A stretch of DNA of 64,000 bases from Amycolatopsis sp. QT-25. Lineage in GTDB: Bacteria; Actinomycetota; Actinomycetes; Mycobacteriales; Pseudonocardiaceae. Positions 1-8,676 of the stretch are shown here, one piece after another. A model generated the notes under the pieces. That model was not told where the DNA came from, did not search any database, and was given only the letters and a program-made list of their open reading frames with translations. Made by a program: the position numbers and the translations under genes. Each line of letters starts with the position of its first letter. Positions within the stretch are counted from its first letter, which is position 1. The stretch lies in NCBI RefSeq assembly GCF_029369745.1, contig NZ_CP120210.1, positions 4,030,001 to 4,094,000 on the forward strand, written 5' to 3'.

Positions 1-532
<532 letters not shown>

Positions 533-539
533 TCATCGC

Positions 540-748
540 TGGGATTGGGACTCTTTGGACTACGGTGTCGGGAAACGCGCCGCGGATCGCGTCGGGCAGT
601 CCGGTCAGGCCGTCGCAGCAGGCGATCAAGATGTCTTTCACGCCACGGTTGCGCAGGTCGGTGACGACCTTGGCCCAGAACTTCGCCGCTTGGGTGTCGG
701 CGATCCAGAGCCCGAGGGCATGTTTGCGGCCTTCCATGTCCACGCCTC
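540..748 (-). pseudogene. IS256-family (mutator-type) transposase remnant
   Basis: About 70 codons on the minus strand match the central catalytic part of IS256-family transposases: VDMEGRKHALGLWIADT, AKFWAKVVTDLRNRG, ILIACCDGLTGLPDAI. The full-length IS256 relative elsewhere in this window (54507-55805) has the same layout (VDGRKDVLGLWMG, AKFWMSVLIDLKNRG, VCDGLKGLPDVV), which confirms the identification. Both ends are missing. The right edge abuts a truncated AraC gene, suggesting that the element once inserted there and then decayed. Confidence 0.75.
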
Positions 749-1318
749 CTGCAGGCTCCTGACGCTCACCCCGCACTCCGCCGCGACGGACGCCATGATC
801 ACCGGCTCGGCCAGGTGATCACGCAGATAGTCCATCGCACGCCGGACGCGTGCCGAAGGTGCGGCCGAAGACTCCGGGCTCAGGGCTTGGCTGAGATTGT
901 TCGGCTGGCACAACAACAGTGACTCGATGGCGACTTGTTCGAGCTGCCACAGCAGCTGCGGCCGGGAGGACGCGAGGCCCGAAACGGAGAGATCCACCAG
1001 CGACTCCAGCAGCCCGCCGAGCCTTCCGACGGCACGGTCGAGGCCCAGTTCGAAGTGGACCGGGCCATCGGCGCCGATCAGCGCCGAGGCGACCGACTCG
1101 ACGCGCCAGCGGTCCAACCGGACGACCACCTGGTCGAACCCGGAGCCGAGCGCGAACTCGAACTCGTGATACGGACCGATGATGACGCCTTGACCGCGAG
1201 ACGCCTGCGCCTCCGAACCGCCGTACCGGAACACGGCCCGGCCGACGACCGGAAGCGTCAGCAGGAAGTCGTCCTCTTCGGCCATTGCGGGCGAGACGGT
1301 GACGTCCGAGATACCTCA
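746..1318 (-). pseudogene. AraC-family regulator, truncated at both ends
   Basis: The reading frame encodes an AraC_binding_2-like sensor segment (FRYGGSEAQ, IIGPYHEFEF) followed by the first helix-turn-helix of an AraC domain (RVRRAMDYLRDHLAEP, ECGVSVRSLQEA). At QEA the sequence switches into the IS256 remnant, so the second HTH is lost. The N-terminus is also short: these proteins normally have about 60 more residues before the first recognisable strand. Here an in-frame stop lies at 1316-1318, just before the broken NACHT gene on the other strand. It cannot make a working DNA-binding protein. Confidence 0.75.
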
Positions 1319-1356
1319 CCCAGGTCTACCGTGCACGGTTCCTCGACGGCGACATC

Positions 1357-3240
1357 GTGACTCCCGCCGCTGACGTGATCATTACCGAGACGGGCACATC
1401 ACTGGAACGGCTCCACCTGTCCACCCCTAGCAGTCGACGGTGGCCGCTGAACGTGTCACTTCCGGCGATGGCCAAAGACATGGGGCCGGACGGAGGCCCG
1501 TCGATGATCCGATGGCTAAGCCAACAGGTGACGAACCGGGCGTCAATCGAAATTCTACCCGCCACTCTCGAGAAATGGCTGCAAGCATGGCCAAGCGTCC
1601 TATTCCTTGACGGGTTTGATGAAGTTACCGCTCCGTCGCTAAGGCAACGAGTGGTCGACGAGATCGCCGAACTCGTCGACCACGCCGACAACCTCGACGC
1701 GGACCTGTTCATCGTCGTCACCACACGACCGACCGGGTACACAGAGCGGATCCTGCCCGCCGAGTTCGCACAAATCGACCTGGACTACTTCACAATCAGC
1801 GAAGCTGTGGCCTACGGAAGGCACGTGACCACCCAGCGCCTTCATGACGACGTGTCAATGCAGGAGCAGGTACTCGAGCGCTTCGATCGGGCGGCGTCCG
1901 CACCAGCAACCGAACGACTCATCAAGACACCGCTTCGAGTCTTGATCCTGACTTTCATCTTGGAGAACTTGGGAGACCTGCCAGCGACACGGTACGAGTT
2001 GTTCTGGTCGTACTATGACACTGTTTACAAACGTGAGCAGGAAAGACCCACAGCTCACCGCAGCTTCCTCCGCGGACATCGCGACGATATTACCGAGTTG
2101 CACGAGCGCGTAGGACTGCTGCTGCACACCCACAGCGAAAACACCGACGAAGCCCAGGCGCGCCTTCCTCTGACCAGCTTGAGGCAGCTGGCTCACGATC
2201 GGATGATTGAGGTCGGGCATGACGACATCGATGAGGCAGATGATCTCGCCGATCGGATCATCGACATCGCAACCACTCGCCTGGTACTCCTGGCCGCAGA
2301 CCAGGACGAGACCGTATCTTTCGAGGTCCGCAGCCTTCAGGAACTCATGGCTGCCCGGGCTCTCGTCAACGGCGACGACGACACCATCTGTAAGAACCTT
2401 ACTGCCACGGCACCAAGCCCGCATTGGCGCAACACATGGCTCTTCGCAGCAGGCAAGCTCTTTACCGAGAGTGATCACCGGCGCACTCTCGTGTTGGACA
2501 TCGTCAACGGCTTCGACCACAGCAGTAATGATTGGCCGGGGTGGCTCTACCCTGTTGGCCCCGAACTCGCCGCTCACCTGCTCGACGATGGCATGGCCGA
2601 AAGCAAGCCGACTGCGTTGAAAGCGCTGGTCACTATTGCACTCCGGTGCCTCCACGGCCCGATGCCAAAAGCATTCGCCGCCGTAGCTGCCGGCCTGTCG
2701 TACGCCGCGAAACACAAGGCACTTCATGCGCTCATCCGGAACGAACTGCGCGCGGCATTCGCCGGCAGTCCCACCACCGCTGGCGTCGCCAGCATGCTGA
2801 TGCTTGAATCATCCGGAATCACGATGGTCCCAGGGCAACCCAGTCCAAGCGCCATGAAACGCATCGCCCAGATTTGGCAATATACCCCACCGAAAGGGCC
2901 AACAACGAAAATTGGCAAACTGCTGCGCAAGCCGCTTTCCGACCTTCACGATCAGCCAGGCGCTGCGCTTCTAGAATCGGTACTCGACGAGTGCGACAAA
3001 CTAGCCCTCTTCAAGATGCCCGACGGCAGCTTATGGCCAGCCGCCGTTCCTGCATCCTTTGACGGCCGACGACTCAACACCGTCCTCGACGACCCCGACG
3101 CATCCACTCTCCTTGACCTATGTCTCGGAGATCTCGACCCTCTCCATTGGACCGCACGTTCTCTTCTCGCGCAAGCCGCGTCGTCGACACGGTCACGACG
3201 CCCCGTGAATGGAGAACTAGTGGTGAAGTACCTGCGCTGA
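1357..3240 (+). pseudogene. NACHT-family NTPase lacking its N-terminus and P-loop
   Basis: The 627-codon frame has the NACHT Walker B box (VLFLDGFDEV, about residue 85), the sensor region ending VVTTRPTGY, and the winged-helix signature (VRSLQELMAARAL, about residue 330), followed by a long helical tail. The Walker A loop and everything before it are missing. The frame is open only from about 1303, just where the truncated AraC gene on the other strand also ends. NACHT proteins are STAND NTPases used in bacterial immunity and signalling, so this was probably a defence gene cut by a rearrangement. The first usable start is GTG at 1357. Codon use and GC are lower than in the neighbouring operons. 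A short product could still be made but could not bind ATP normally. Confidence 0.7.
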
Positions 3241-3385
3241 ACTACATACGGGAGCGTCGATCTGCGTACCCAGCTCGACCTCACCTTTTGGGTCGATAAG
3301 TGCGCACTCGTAACAGCCTGAGCGTTCCCAACTCGCGTTGTGGCAGTTTGCTTTCTGCGATTACACGAACGGGCTGGGACAGTTC

Positions 3386-3751
3386 CTAGTTCGCGACATA
3401 ACTGCAGTTCTCTTTGCCTTCAACCAGGACCAAACGGTCGGTCTCATCGGTGACAGTGCACCGGGTAAGCACAGCATCCGCGGTTCCAGACCAGGTGATA
3501 GCTACAGTAGAGCCCTTCGGTGCGACAATCTTCCTAGAGAGCGGTGTGCGCGAGTTCGGCAGTGTCTCCGATCCGACTCCGCCAGGTACTGAGGGGTCGG
3601 TGTACGACACGTGTTCGCCGCCGAACCCGCCGACGTTGAGTGTCACCATCATCGGCGCAGCGCTTGATACAGGCGAGACCGGGTCTGCAGCGCTCCCATC
3701 CGAGCAGCCAGCCAGCAGTACCGCGACACCTGCGAGAATGTAAGCCTTCAT
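3386..3751 (-). CDS. Small secreted lipoprotein
   Basis: A 121-residue protein with a textbook lipoprotein signal: MKAYILAGVAVLLAGC, with lipobox LAGC at about residues 13-16. After the lipidated Cys comes an Ala/Ser-rich linker, then a short beta-rich domain with a Cys pair (TRCTVTDE, ENCSYVAN) that could form a disulfide outside the cell. No family is recognised. It stands alone between the NACHT remnant and the graspetide operon, and converges on the former. Confidence 0.65.
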   Translation of the reverse strand: MKAYILAGVAVLLAGCSDGSAADPVSPVSSAAPMMVTLNVGGFGGEHVSYTDPSVPGGVGSETLPNSRTPLSRKIVAPKGSTVAITWSGTADAVLTRCTVTDETDRLVLVEGKENCSYVAN

Positions 3752-4062
3752 AAGGGTTCGAGTCGCACGTCAACCCGATGCTGTTACGCGTTGGCGGGCG
3801 CATCGCCCTTCAGCACTGCATGCACAAGGAGAGTCCAGCTCACTTGCGATCCAGTCGAGCGCCTGGCACGTAGCGGAGCAACCCCGTCTTCGCGCGGAGC
3901 GCAACCGCAGGGTGAGCCAGGCCTTGACGAGATTGGGACCGGGTGGCTGGCCACCACAGCACGATTACAGCGCCCGCGGTCAAGACGGCGATCACGGCTA
4001 CGACGTTCCACATCGTGGTGCGGGTCGGCCCCGACGCGCAAGAACGCCTGCTAGACCCGGTC
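3752..4062. other. Intergenic stretch without a recognisable gene
   Basis: Open frames here are short and overlap on both strands without ribosome-binding sites or recognisable motifs. It contains the upstream region of the minus-strand lipoprotein gene. No repeat or RNA was seen. Confidence 0.5.
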
Positions 4063-4092
4063 TTGGCCTGACAACGCCGACCGTCAGGCCAA
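4063..4092 (-). terminator. Hairpin terminator of the graspetide operon
   Basis: A perfect 10-bp inverted repeat (TTGGCCTGAC and GTCAGGCCAA) with a 10-base loop. Its right arm overlaps the stop codon of the methyltransferase gene. There is no clear T-run, as is common for actinobacterial terminators. Confidence 0.6.
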
Positions 4093-5232
4093 CGGCCAAC
4101 TGTAGTCGCTATCGGGGTCGTCGAGCCAGATGAACTGTTTGCCGGGGACGTTCAGCGCGGTAACACCGAGCCGGGTGGCGTCCGGTTTGTCGAGGGTGTC
4201 GAACAAGGCGACGGCGTGCTCCACGGTGTCCCACAGCCGGTAGGGCCCGGACTGCCGGACCGCCCACGTGCCTTCAGCCAGGGGCGCCAGGTCGGCTTCG
4301 GCGCGGGCGGGACCGCGCTCGGCGACGACGACGCCGTGTTCGACGCTGCCTCCGAGCCGAAGGCCAGGGGCGTGCAGCCAGAGGAACAACGCCAGATCGG
4401 GCCATTCCAGGAGCACAGCGGGGTTCACAGCGGTGGTGCCGTAGTGCGGCATCCCGGCCGCAGCCGCCGACGGGCTCTGGCCGGGGGCGAACGGGCTGGT
4501 GACGTCGGTACGCATCGGCATGAACAACACGGGGAACGGGTCGATGCGGCCGCTGACTTCGTCGTCGGCGGTCTTGTCGAGCACGAGCAGCGGCCCAGCG
4601 GCGCCGGCGTCGAGGGGGGCGATGATCCGGCCGCCGTCGGCAAGCTGGTTGATCCAGGCTGGCGGGATCGCGGTGACCGCGCAGGTCGCGATGATCCGGT
4701 CGAACGTCATCTCGCCCGGCCAGCCCGCGAACCCGTCGCCTGCGGCCAGGTGCGGGTGGTAGCCGGCTGCAGTGAGGTGTTCTTGGGCGGTGTCGACCAG
4801 CTTGGGGTCGAGGTCGAGGGAGAAGACGTTGTCCGCGCCGAGGCGATGCGACAACAGGGCGGCGTTGTAGCCGGTGCCAGTGCCGATCTCCAGCACCTGG
4901 TGTCCAGGTTCGGCGGCGAGCCGCTCCAGCATCACCGCCATGACCGCCGGCTTGCTCGAGGACGAGCTGGCGATCTCCCGCCCGGTCGTGTCGTCACTGG
5001 CAGGTCGTGTCTGGGTGGCCAGGGATTCGTTGGCGTAGACCGCGTCCAGCCAGCCTGGATCACCGGTGCTCAGCGAGGCGGGACCGTTAAGGATGTGCGG
5101 GACGAACAGGTGCCGGGGCGTCGCGGCGAACGCATCGCGCCACGCCGGGTCGGCTAGGACACCGTCGGCAGTCAGCTCGGCGGCGAGGGCGGCCGCCCGG
5201 GTTTCCCAGGTGGCGGTGTCCAGGGCGTCCAC
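4084..5232 (-). CDS. tgmC: Graspetide methyltransferase (PIMT/PCMT homologue), TgmC-type
   Basis: A 382-residue SAM methyltransferase related to protein-L-isoaspartate O-methyltransferase. The PCMT core lies at about residues 45-215, with RHLFVPHIL, the SAM-binding loop LEIGTGTGYNAALL (about 115-128) and the FDRIIATCAV strand. A C-terminal half of about 170 residues is typical of ATP-grasp peptide maturase-associated methyltransferases. In the fuscimiditide-type pathway such enzymes methylate an Asp side chain of the ester-crosslinked peptide, which then closes to an aspartimide. The gene starts with GTG 3 bases after the ligase stop codon, so it is translationally coupled. The operon context makes the assignment strong. 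The exact target Asp is inferred. Confidence 0.85.
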   Translation of the reverse strand: MDALDTATWETRAAALAAELTADGVLADPAWRDAFAATPRHLFVPHILNGPASLSTGDPGWLDAVYANESLATQTRPASDDTTGREIASSSSSKPAVMAVMLERLAAEPGHQVLEIGTGTGYNAALLSHRLGADNVFSLDLDPKLVDTAQEHLTAAGYHPHLAAGDGFAGWPGEMTFDRIIATCAVTAIPPAWINQLADGGRIIAPLDAGAAGPLLVLDKTADDEVSGRIDPFPVLFMPMRTDVTSPFAPGQSPSAAAAGMPHYGTTAVNPAVLLEWPDLALFLWLHAPGLRLGGSVEHGVVVAERGPARAEADLAPLAEGTWAVRQSGPYRLWDTVEHAVALFDTLDKPDATRLGVTALNVPGKQFIWLDDPDSDYSWPLA

Positions 5233-5235
5233 GGT

Positions 5236-6210
5236 CTACTCCTCGATCAAGGCGTCGGCGATCGCCGCGGCGATCGGCAAGTCGCATTCTTCGGCCAACC
5301 AGCCCCAGGCAGCAACCGCGTTCGCTTCGAGACAGGTCCACGTCCTGTCAGGTCCGACGACGAAGTCGAACGCGCTGAACGCCAGCCCCGCCGCGTCCAG
5401 GTACCGGACGATCCCCGCCCGGACGTGGTCAGGGACGTCGATTACCTCATACGTCAAGGCGTCGTAGTCCGAGCGCCAATCTACCAGCGCCTTTTCGCTG
5501 CCGGCGTGGATCGCCACCGGGAAAAGCCGGTCACCGACCGCAGTCACGCGAGCCTCGAACCACTTCGGCTGCCACTGCTGAACGAGGTGCGCCGTCACCT
5601 CGATGCCGTCTAGTGAGCCGAGTTCGTCGCGGCCAAGACGGCGGGTGTAGACCAGGGCTTCGCCGCCGGACTCGTAGACCACCGGCTCGGCCAGCGGCTT
5701 GACTATCAGCTCCCCGAACCTCTCCGCGAACTCGCGGACGGCGTCAGCGTCGTTGGTGATCAGCGTCGGCGGCACGGTCAGGCCGGCCTGAGCCAGCGTG
5801 GCCAGCTGCCGCGGCTTGTACGCGGCGTCGGCCAGCGCCGAAGGGTGCGAGACCCAGCGCACTGGCAGGCTCGCCCGCACGCCACCGAGCCCGACCCGAG
5901 CCTGCGCTCGGGAGAACCGCAGGTCGGGACCGGACATCCCGGCCGGCATCACCGGTTCGGTCGGCTTGCCGTAGTAGACCGCAGTGACCTCGTGCAGCGG
6001 GACGTCATGCTCGGCAGTGAGCAGGGAGCCGCGCCAGCCCTCGGCGTCCGGGGTCAGCTCGGCGCCGAGGGAGAGGCTGAGCGGGAAGTCGCCGACGTTG
6101 ACCACGTGGCGGCGAACGCCGCGGGCGTCGAGTTCCCGGCCGACCGCGGCGGCCGCCCAGTCCTCCCGGATACCGACGAACAGGACCAGCGGATCGCGAC
6201 GCTCAGTCAT
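5236..6210 (-). CDS. tgmB: ATP-grasp ribosomal peptide maturase (graspetide ligase), TgmB-type
   Basis: A 324-residue ATP-grasp ligase of the SAV_5884/TgmB type. The N-terminal domain (LVLFVGIREDWAAAAV) is followed by the ATP-grasp fold at about residues 120-320, with YKPRQLATLAQAGLTVPPTL, the ATP-holding Lys in ELIVKPL, and the Mg-binding end TWTCLEANAVAAWGWL. Such ligases join Thr/Ser hydroxyls (or Lys) of a precursor peptide to Asp/Glu carboxyls, forming omega-ester or amide bridges. The gene starts with an ATG that overlaps the end of the precursor gene by 8 bases. It lies directly before the methyltransferase, the canonical A-B-C order. Confidence 0.88.
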   Translation of the reverse strand: MTERRDPLVLFVGIREDWAAAAVGRELDARGVRRHVVNVGDFPLSLSLGAELTPDAEGWRGSLLTAEHDVPLHEVTAVYYGKPTEPVMPAGMSGPDLRFSRAQARVGLGGVRASLPVRWVSHPSALADAAYKPRQLATLAQAGLTVPPTLITNDADAVREFAERFGELIVKPLAEPVVYESGGEALVYTRRLGRDELGSLDGIEVTAHLVQQWQPKWFEARVTAVGDRLFPVAIHAGSEKALVDWRSDYDALTYEVIDVPDHVRAGIVRYLDAAGLAFSAFDFVVGPDRTWTCLEANAVAAWGWLAEECDLPIAAAIADALIEE

Positions 6211-6472
6211 CTGGGGTGGTGTAGGAGTCGTCGATCATCTTGCCGTCCTCATTGCACTGGCGGGGATGCAGCGTGTCGTGAGCTGTAGTGCGATGCTTGG
6301 CCTCCGGCCGCACCGTGATCCGGCGTGCACGCACACCGCGCAGAATGAACGGCCGGACGGTGCTGGGATTTTCATCGCTGAGCGGCCGGGCGCCCGCGTT
6401 GACCGGGAACCGCTGGACCGTCGGCATCAGCGGATCACCGGCGCCTACGGATGCGGTGTCGAACTGCGACAT
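6203..6472 (-). CDS. tgmA: Graspetide precursor peptide, TgmA-type
   Basis: An 89-residue peptide from the ATG at 6472 (longer in-frame extension exists but lacks support). It has the leader box of the putative ATP-grasp-target RiPP family: STVRPFILRGVRAR at about residues 36-50. The acidic, hydroxyl-rich C-terminus, ending DDSYTTPDD, supplies Ser/Thr donors and Asp acceptors for omega-ester links. It also contains one Cys and two His residues before this tail. The stop codon overlaps the ligase start. The likely core is the last 20 or so residues; the crosslink pattern is not predictable by eye. Confidence 0.8.
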   Translation of the reverse strand: MSQFDTASVGAGDPLMPTVQRFPVNAGARPLSDENPSTVRPFILRGVRARRITVRPEAKHRTTAHDTLHPRQCNEDGKMIDDSYTTPDD

Positions 6473-6715
6473 GCTGATCTCGGCCTCCCGACTTGGGGTG
6501 TGCGGTGGCGTTGGCCCGTTGTCAACCCTGCTCAGGCCCAGGCATCTGGGCAAGATCCGTCCGAGCGAACCTCCTGGTCACGTCGGCGCGGCCGCAGCCA
6601 CGACTCGCTCTCCGCGGCGCTGAAATCGGCAGGATGCCAGGCGCAGCGGTAATTCGTTGTCCGCCGAGATCTCGCGCGCGTTCTGCCGCAGCCACAGCGC
6701 AGGAGCCGCAGCAGG
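6473..6715. promoter_or_regulatory. Upstream region of the graspetide operon
   Basis: About 240 bases between the precursor start and the IS701-type element. The operon promoter must lie here unless the insertion removed it. No confident -35/-10 pair was picked out by eye. The insertion is about 245 bp upstream of the start codon, so basal expression may survive. Confidence 0.35.
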
Positions 6716-6719
6716 CTAG

Positions 6720-8143
6720 TACTCCAGCCGGACTTTGTGATGTCGCTGGTGGGCTGCCTGAAGACAGGTGCGGCCACCAGTTGATCATGGTCGGTTGTGT
6801 GGACTAACCCTGATCGGCTGGTGGCCGCAGGCCCCAGCGTAAACCCTGACCGGTGGGCGGTGATGTTCGAGGAGATGATCACCCGGATCGCCGGCCGGTT
6901 CACCCGCGTCGAACCCCGCCGACGAGCACGAACACTGCTGCTCGGGCTGCTGTCGGACCTGCCGGACAAGAACTGCTGGACCATCTCCGAACACGCCGGC
7001 GACGACACCCCCGACGGGATACAACACCTGCTGCGCAAAGCAGTCTGGGACGCGGAGGAGGTCCGCGACGACCTGCGCGACTACGTCACCGAACACCTCG
7101 GCGACACCGGTGCCGTGCTGGTCGTCGATGAAACCGGTGACCTGAAGAAAGGCGTTCACACCGTCGGAGTGCAACGCCAATACACCGGCACCGCGGGTCG
7201 CATCGAGAACGCCCAGGTCGCGGTTTACCTCACCTACGCCACCGACACCGGCCACGCGTTCATCGACCGAGCCCTCTACCTCCCGAAATCCTGGATCATC
7301 GATCCCGAACGTTGCGCAGGCGCCGGAATCCCTACCGACACTGTGTTCGTGACGAAACCCGCGCTGGCGACCACCATGATCGGGCGCGCTCTCGACGCCG
7401 ACGTCCGTGCACAGTGGGTCGCCGGGGACGAGGTTTACGGCGCCGACCCCCACCTGCGCAAGAACCTGGAAAAGCGCGGTATCGGCTATGTTCTCGCCAT
7501 CGGCCGCGACCGCCGGGTCAGCACTCCAGCCGGCGTGCTGCGCGCTGACGGTGTCGCCGCGAGGCTGCCCAAGCACGTCTGGCAACGCCTCTCCGCCGGC
7601 GCTGGCGCGAAAGGACATCGCTACTACGACTGGGCTTTCGCCGACATCGACACCGACGAGCCCGACGGGCACCGGTGGCTGCTGATCCGCCGCCACCGCA
7701 CCACCGGCGAGCTGGCGTTCTACCGCTGCTACTCGCCCGAACCCGTGCCGCTACGGATCCTGCTCCAGGTCGCGGGCCGCAGATGGACGATCGAGGAATC
7801 CTTCCAGACCGGCAAAGGCCTCACCGGGCTTGATCAACACCAGGTCCGACGCTGGACCTCCTGGCACCGCTGGACGGTCATGGCGATGCTCGCCCACGCG
7901 TTCCTCGCCGTTGTCGCGTCCACCGAACGAAACACCGAACCAGCAACCGCCGGATGGATCTCGTTGACCTGCAACGAAATCCACCACCTATTCACCACAC
8001 TCATCAGCCGACCGATCCTCGATGCCGCGCACCGGATCCGCTGCTCGACGTGGCGCAGACGCCACCAATACCGCGCCCAACAAGGCCACTACCAGCGACA
8101 ATCGACCCACGAACCATGACCACCACGAACTACGACTGAAGTA
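6720..8143 (+). mobile_element. IS701-family insertion sequence, apparently complete
   Basis: The element is 1424 bp with related terminal inverted repeats: TACTCCAGCCGG at the left and, read inward from the right, TACTTCAGTCGT, continuing with further matches for about 20 bases. It is bounded on both sides by CTAG (6716-6719 and 8144-8147), matching the 4-bp YTAR-type target duplication of the IS701 family. It carries one transposase gene. Intact ends, target duplication and gene point to a fairly recent insertion. Confidence 0.85.
6797..8119 (+). CDS. IS701-family DDE transposase
   Basis: A 440-residue transposase of the IS701 DDE superfamily. Seen motifs are VLVVDETGDLKKG (first Asp, about residue 114), WVAGDEVYG (second Asp, about 210), and RWTIEESFQTGKGLTGLD (catalytic Glu, about 330). 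Length and motif spacing fit the family. The annotated GTG could be replaced by the ATG at 6863, which begins MFEEMITRIAGRF. Both are in frame and no ribosome-binding site settles it. No frameshift or stop was seen, so it may be active. Confidence 0.88.
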   Translation: MWTNPDRLVAAGPSVNPDRWAVMFEEMITRIAGRFTRVEPRRRARTLLLGLLSDLPDKNCWTISEHAGDDTPDGIQHLLRKAVWDAEEVRDDLRDYVTEHLGDTGAVLVVDETGDLKKGVHTVGVQRQYTGTAGRIENAQVAVYLTYATDTGHAFIDRALYLPKSWIIDPERCAGAGIPTDTVFVTKPALATTMIGRALDADVRAQWVAGDEVYGADPHLRKNLEKRGIGYVLAIGRDRRVSTPAGVLRADGVAARLPKHVWQRLSAGAGAKGHRYYDWAFADIDTDEPDGHRWLLIRRHRTTGELAFYRCYSPEPVPLRILLQVAGRRWTIEESFQTGKGLTGLDQHQVRRWTSWHRWTVMAMLAHAFLAVVASTERNTEPATAGWISLTCNEIHHLFTTLISRPILDAAHRIRCSTWRRRHQYRAQQGHYQRQSTHEP

Positions 8144-8147
8144 CTAG

Positions 8148-8676
8148 GCGAGTTCAAGCGTTACAGCGGCAGGCACGCGCAGCTGTAACACATTCGCGAG
8201 GGCGGCAGACTAGTGATGCAGCGCCGACGTCGAGCGGCTACTCGCCAACACTTCAGGAGTTCCTGCACCGTGCAGATTTCCCAGCATCAGCGCCGTCAAT
8301 CAGAATACGCTTCGCACAGTCGGCCCAGGCGCATCTCTCCTGCTGGCCACGACAATTGGGTGTTCCAGATTTTGAACTAGGCTTCACTGAAACAATTCTT
8401 CTGACCGTGTGCGGCAGCAACATGTCATGAAGTTGCATCGGCCGGGATCGGCCAGCCATGGTGATACCACCACTCGCGACCCCGGCCTGCAGGTAAATCC
8501 GTCGCACTGTCAGATGTTGCCTTCTGATCAATTGCCGTCGTCGCCGTTTCCGCCACCACTTCGCATAGCCGATCACCTCCACTTGGAGATGGACGGTCCG
8601 GACGGGGTGGTCGTGGTCTTGCGACCGTCGGCCGACGCACAGGGCACTCCCGTCAAGAGAGGGAAAGCAAGTGGTC
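8148..8676. other. Intergenic region with a short inverted repeat
   Basis: No supported gene. An 8-bp perfect inverted repeat, GTTACAGC (8160-8167) and GCTGTAAC (8182-8189), with a 14-base gap, lies just beyond the IS701 end. It could be an operator or part of a hairpin. Short frames on both strands in 8250-8600 lack recognisable motifs. The end of the minus-strand gene at 8677 falls directly after. Confidence 0.4.
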
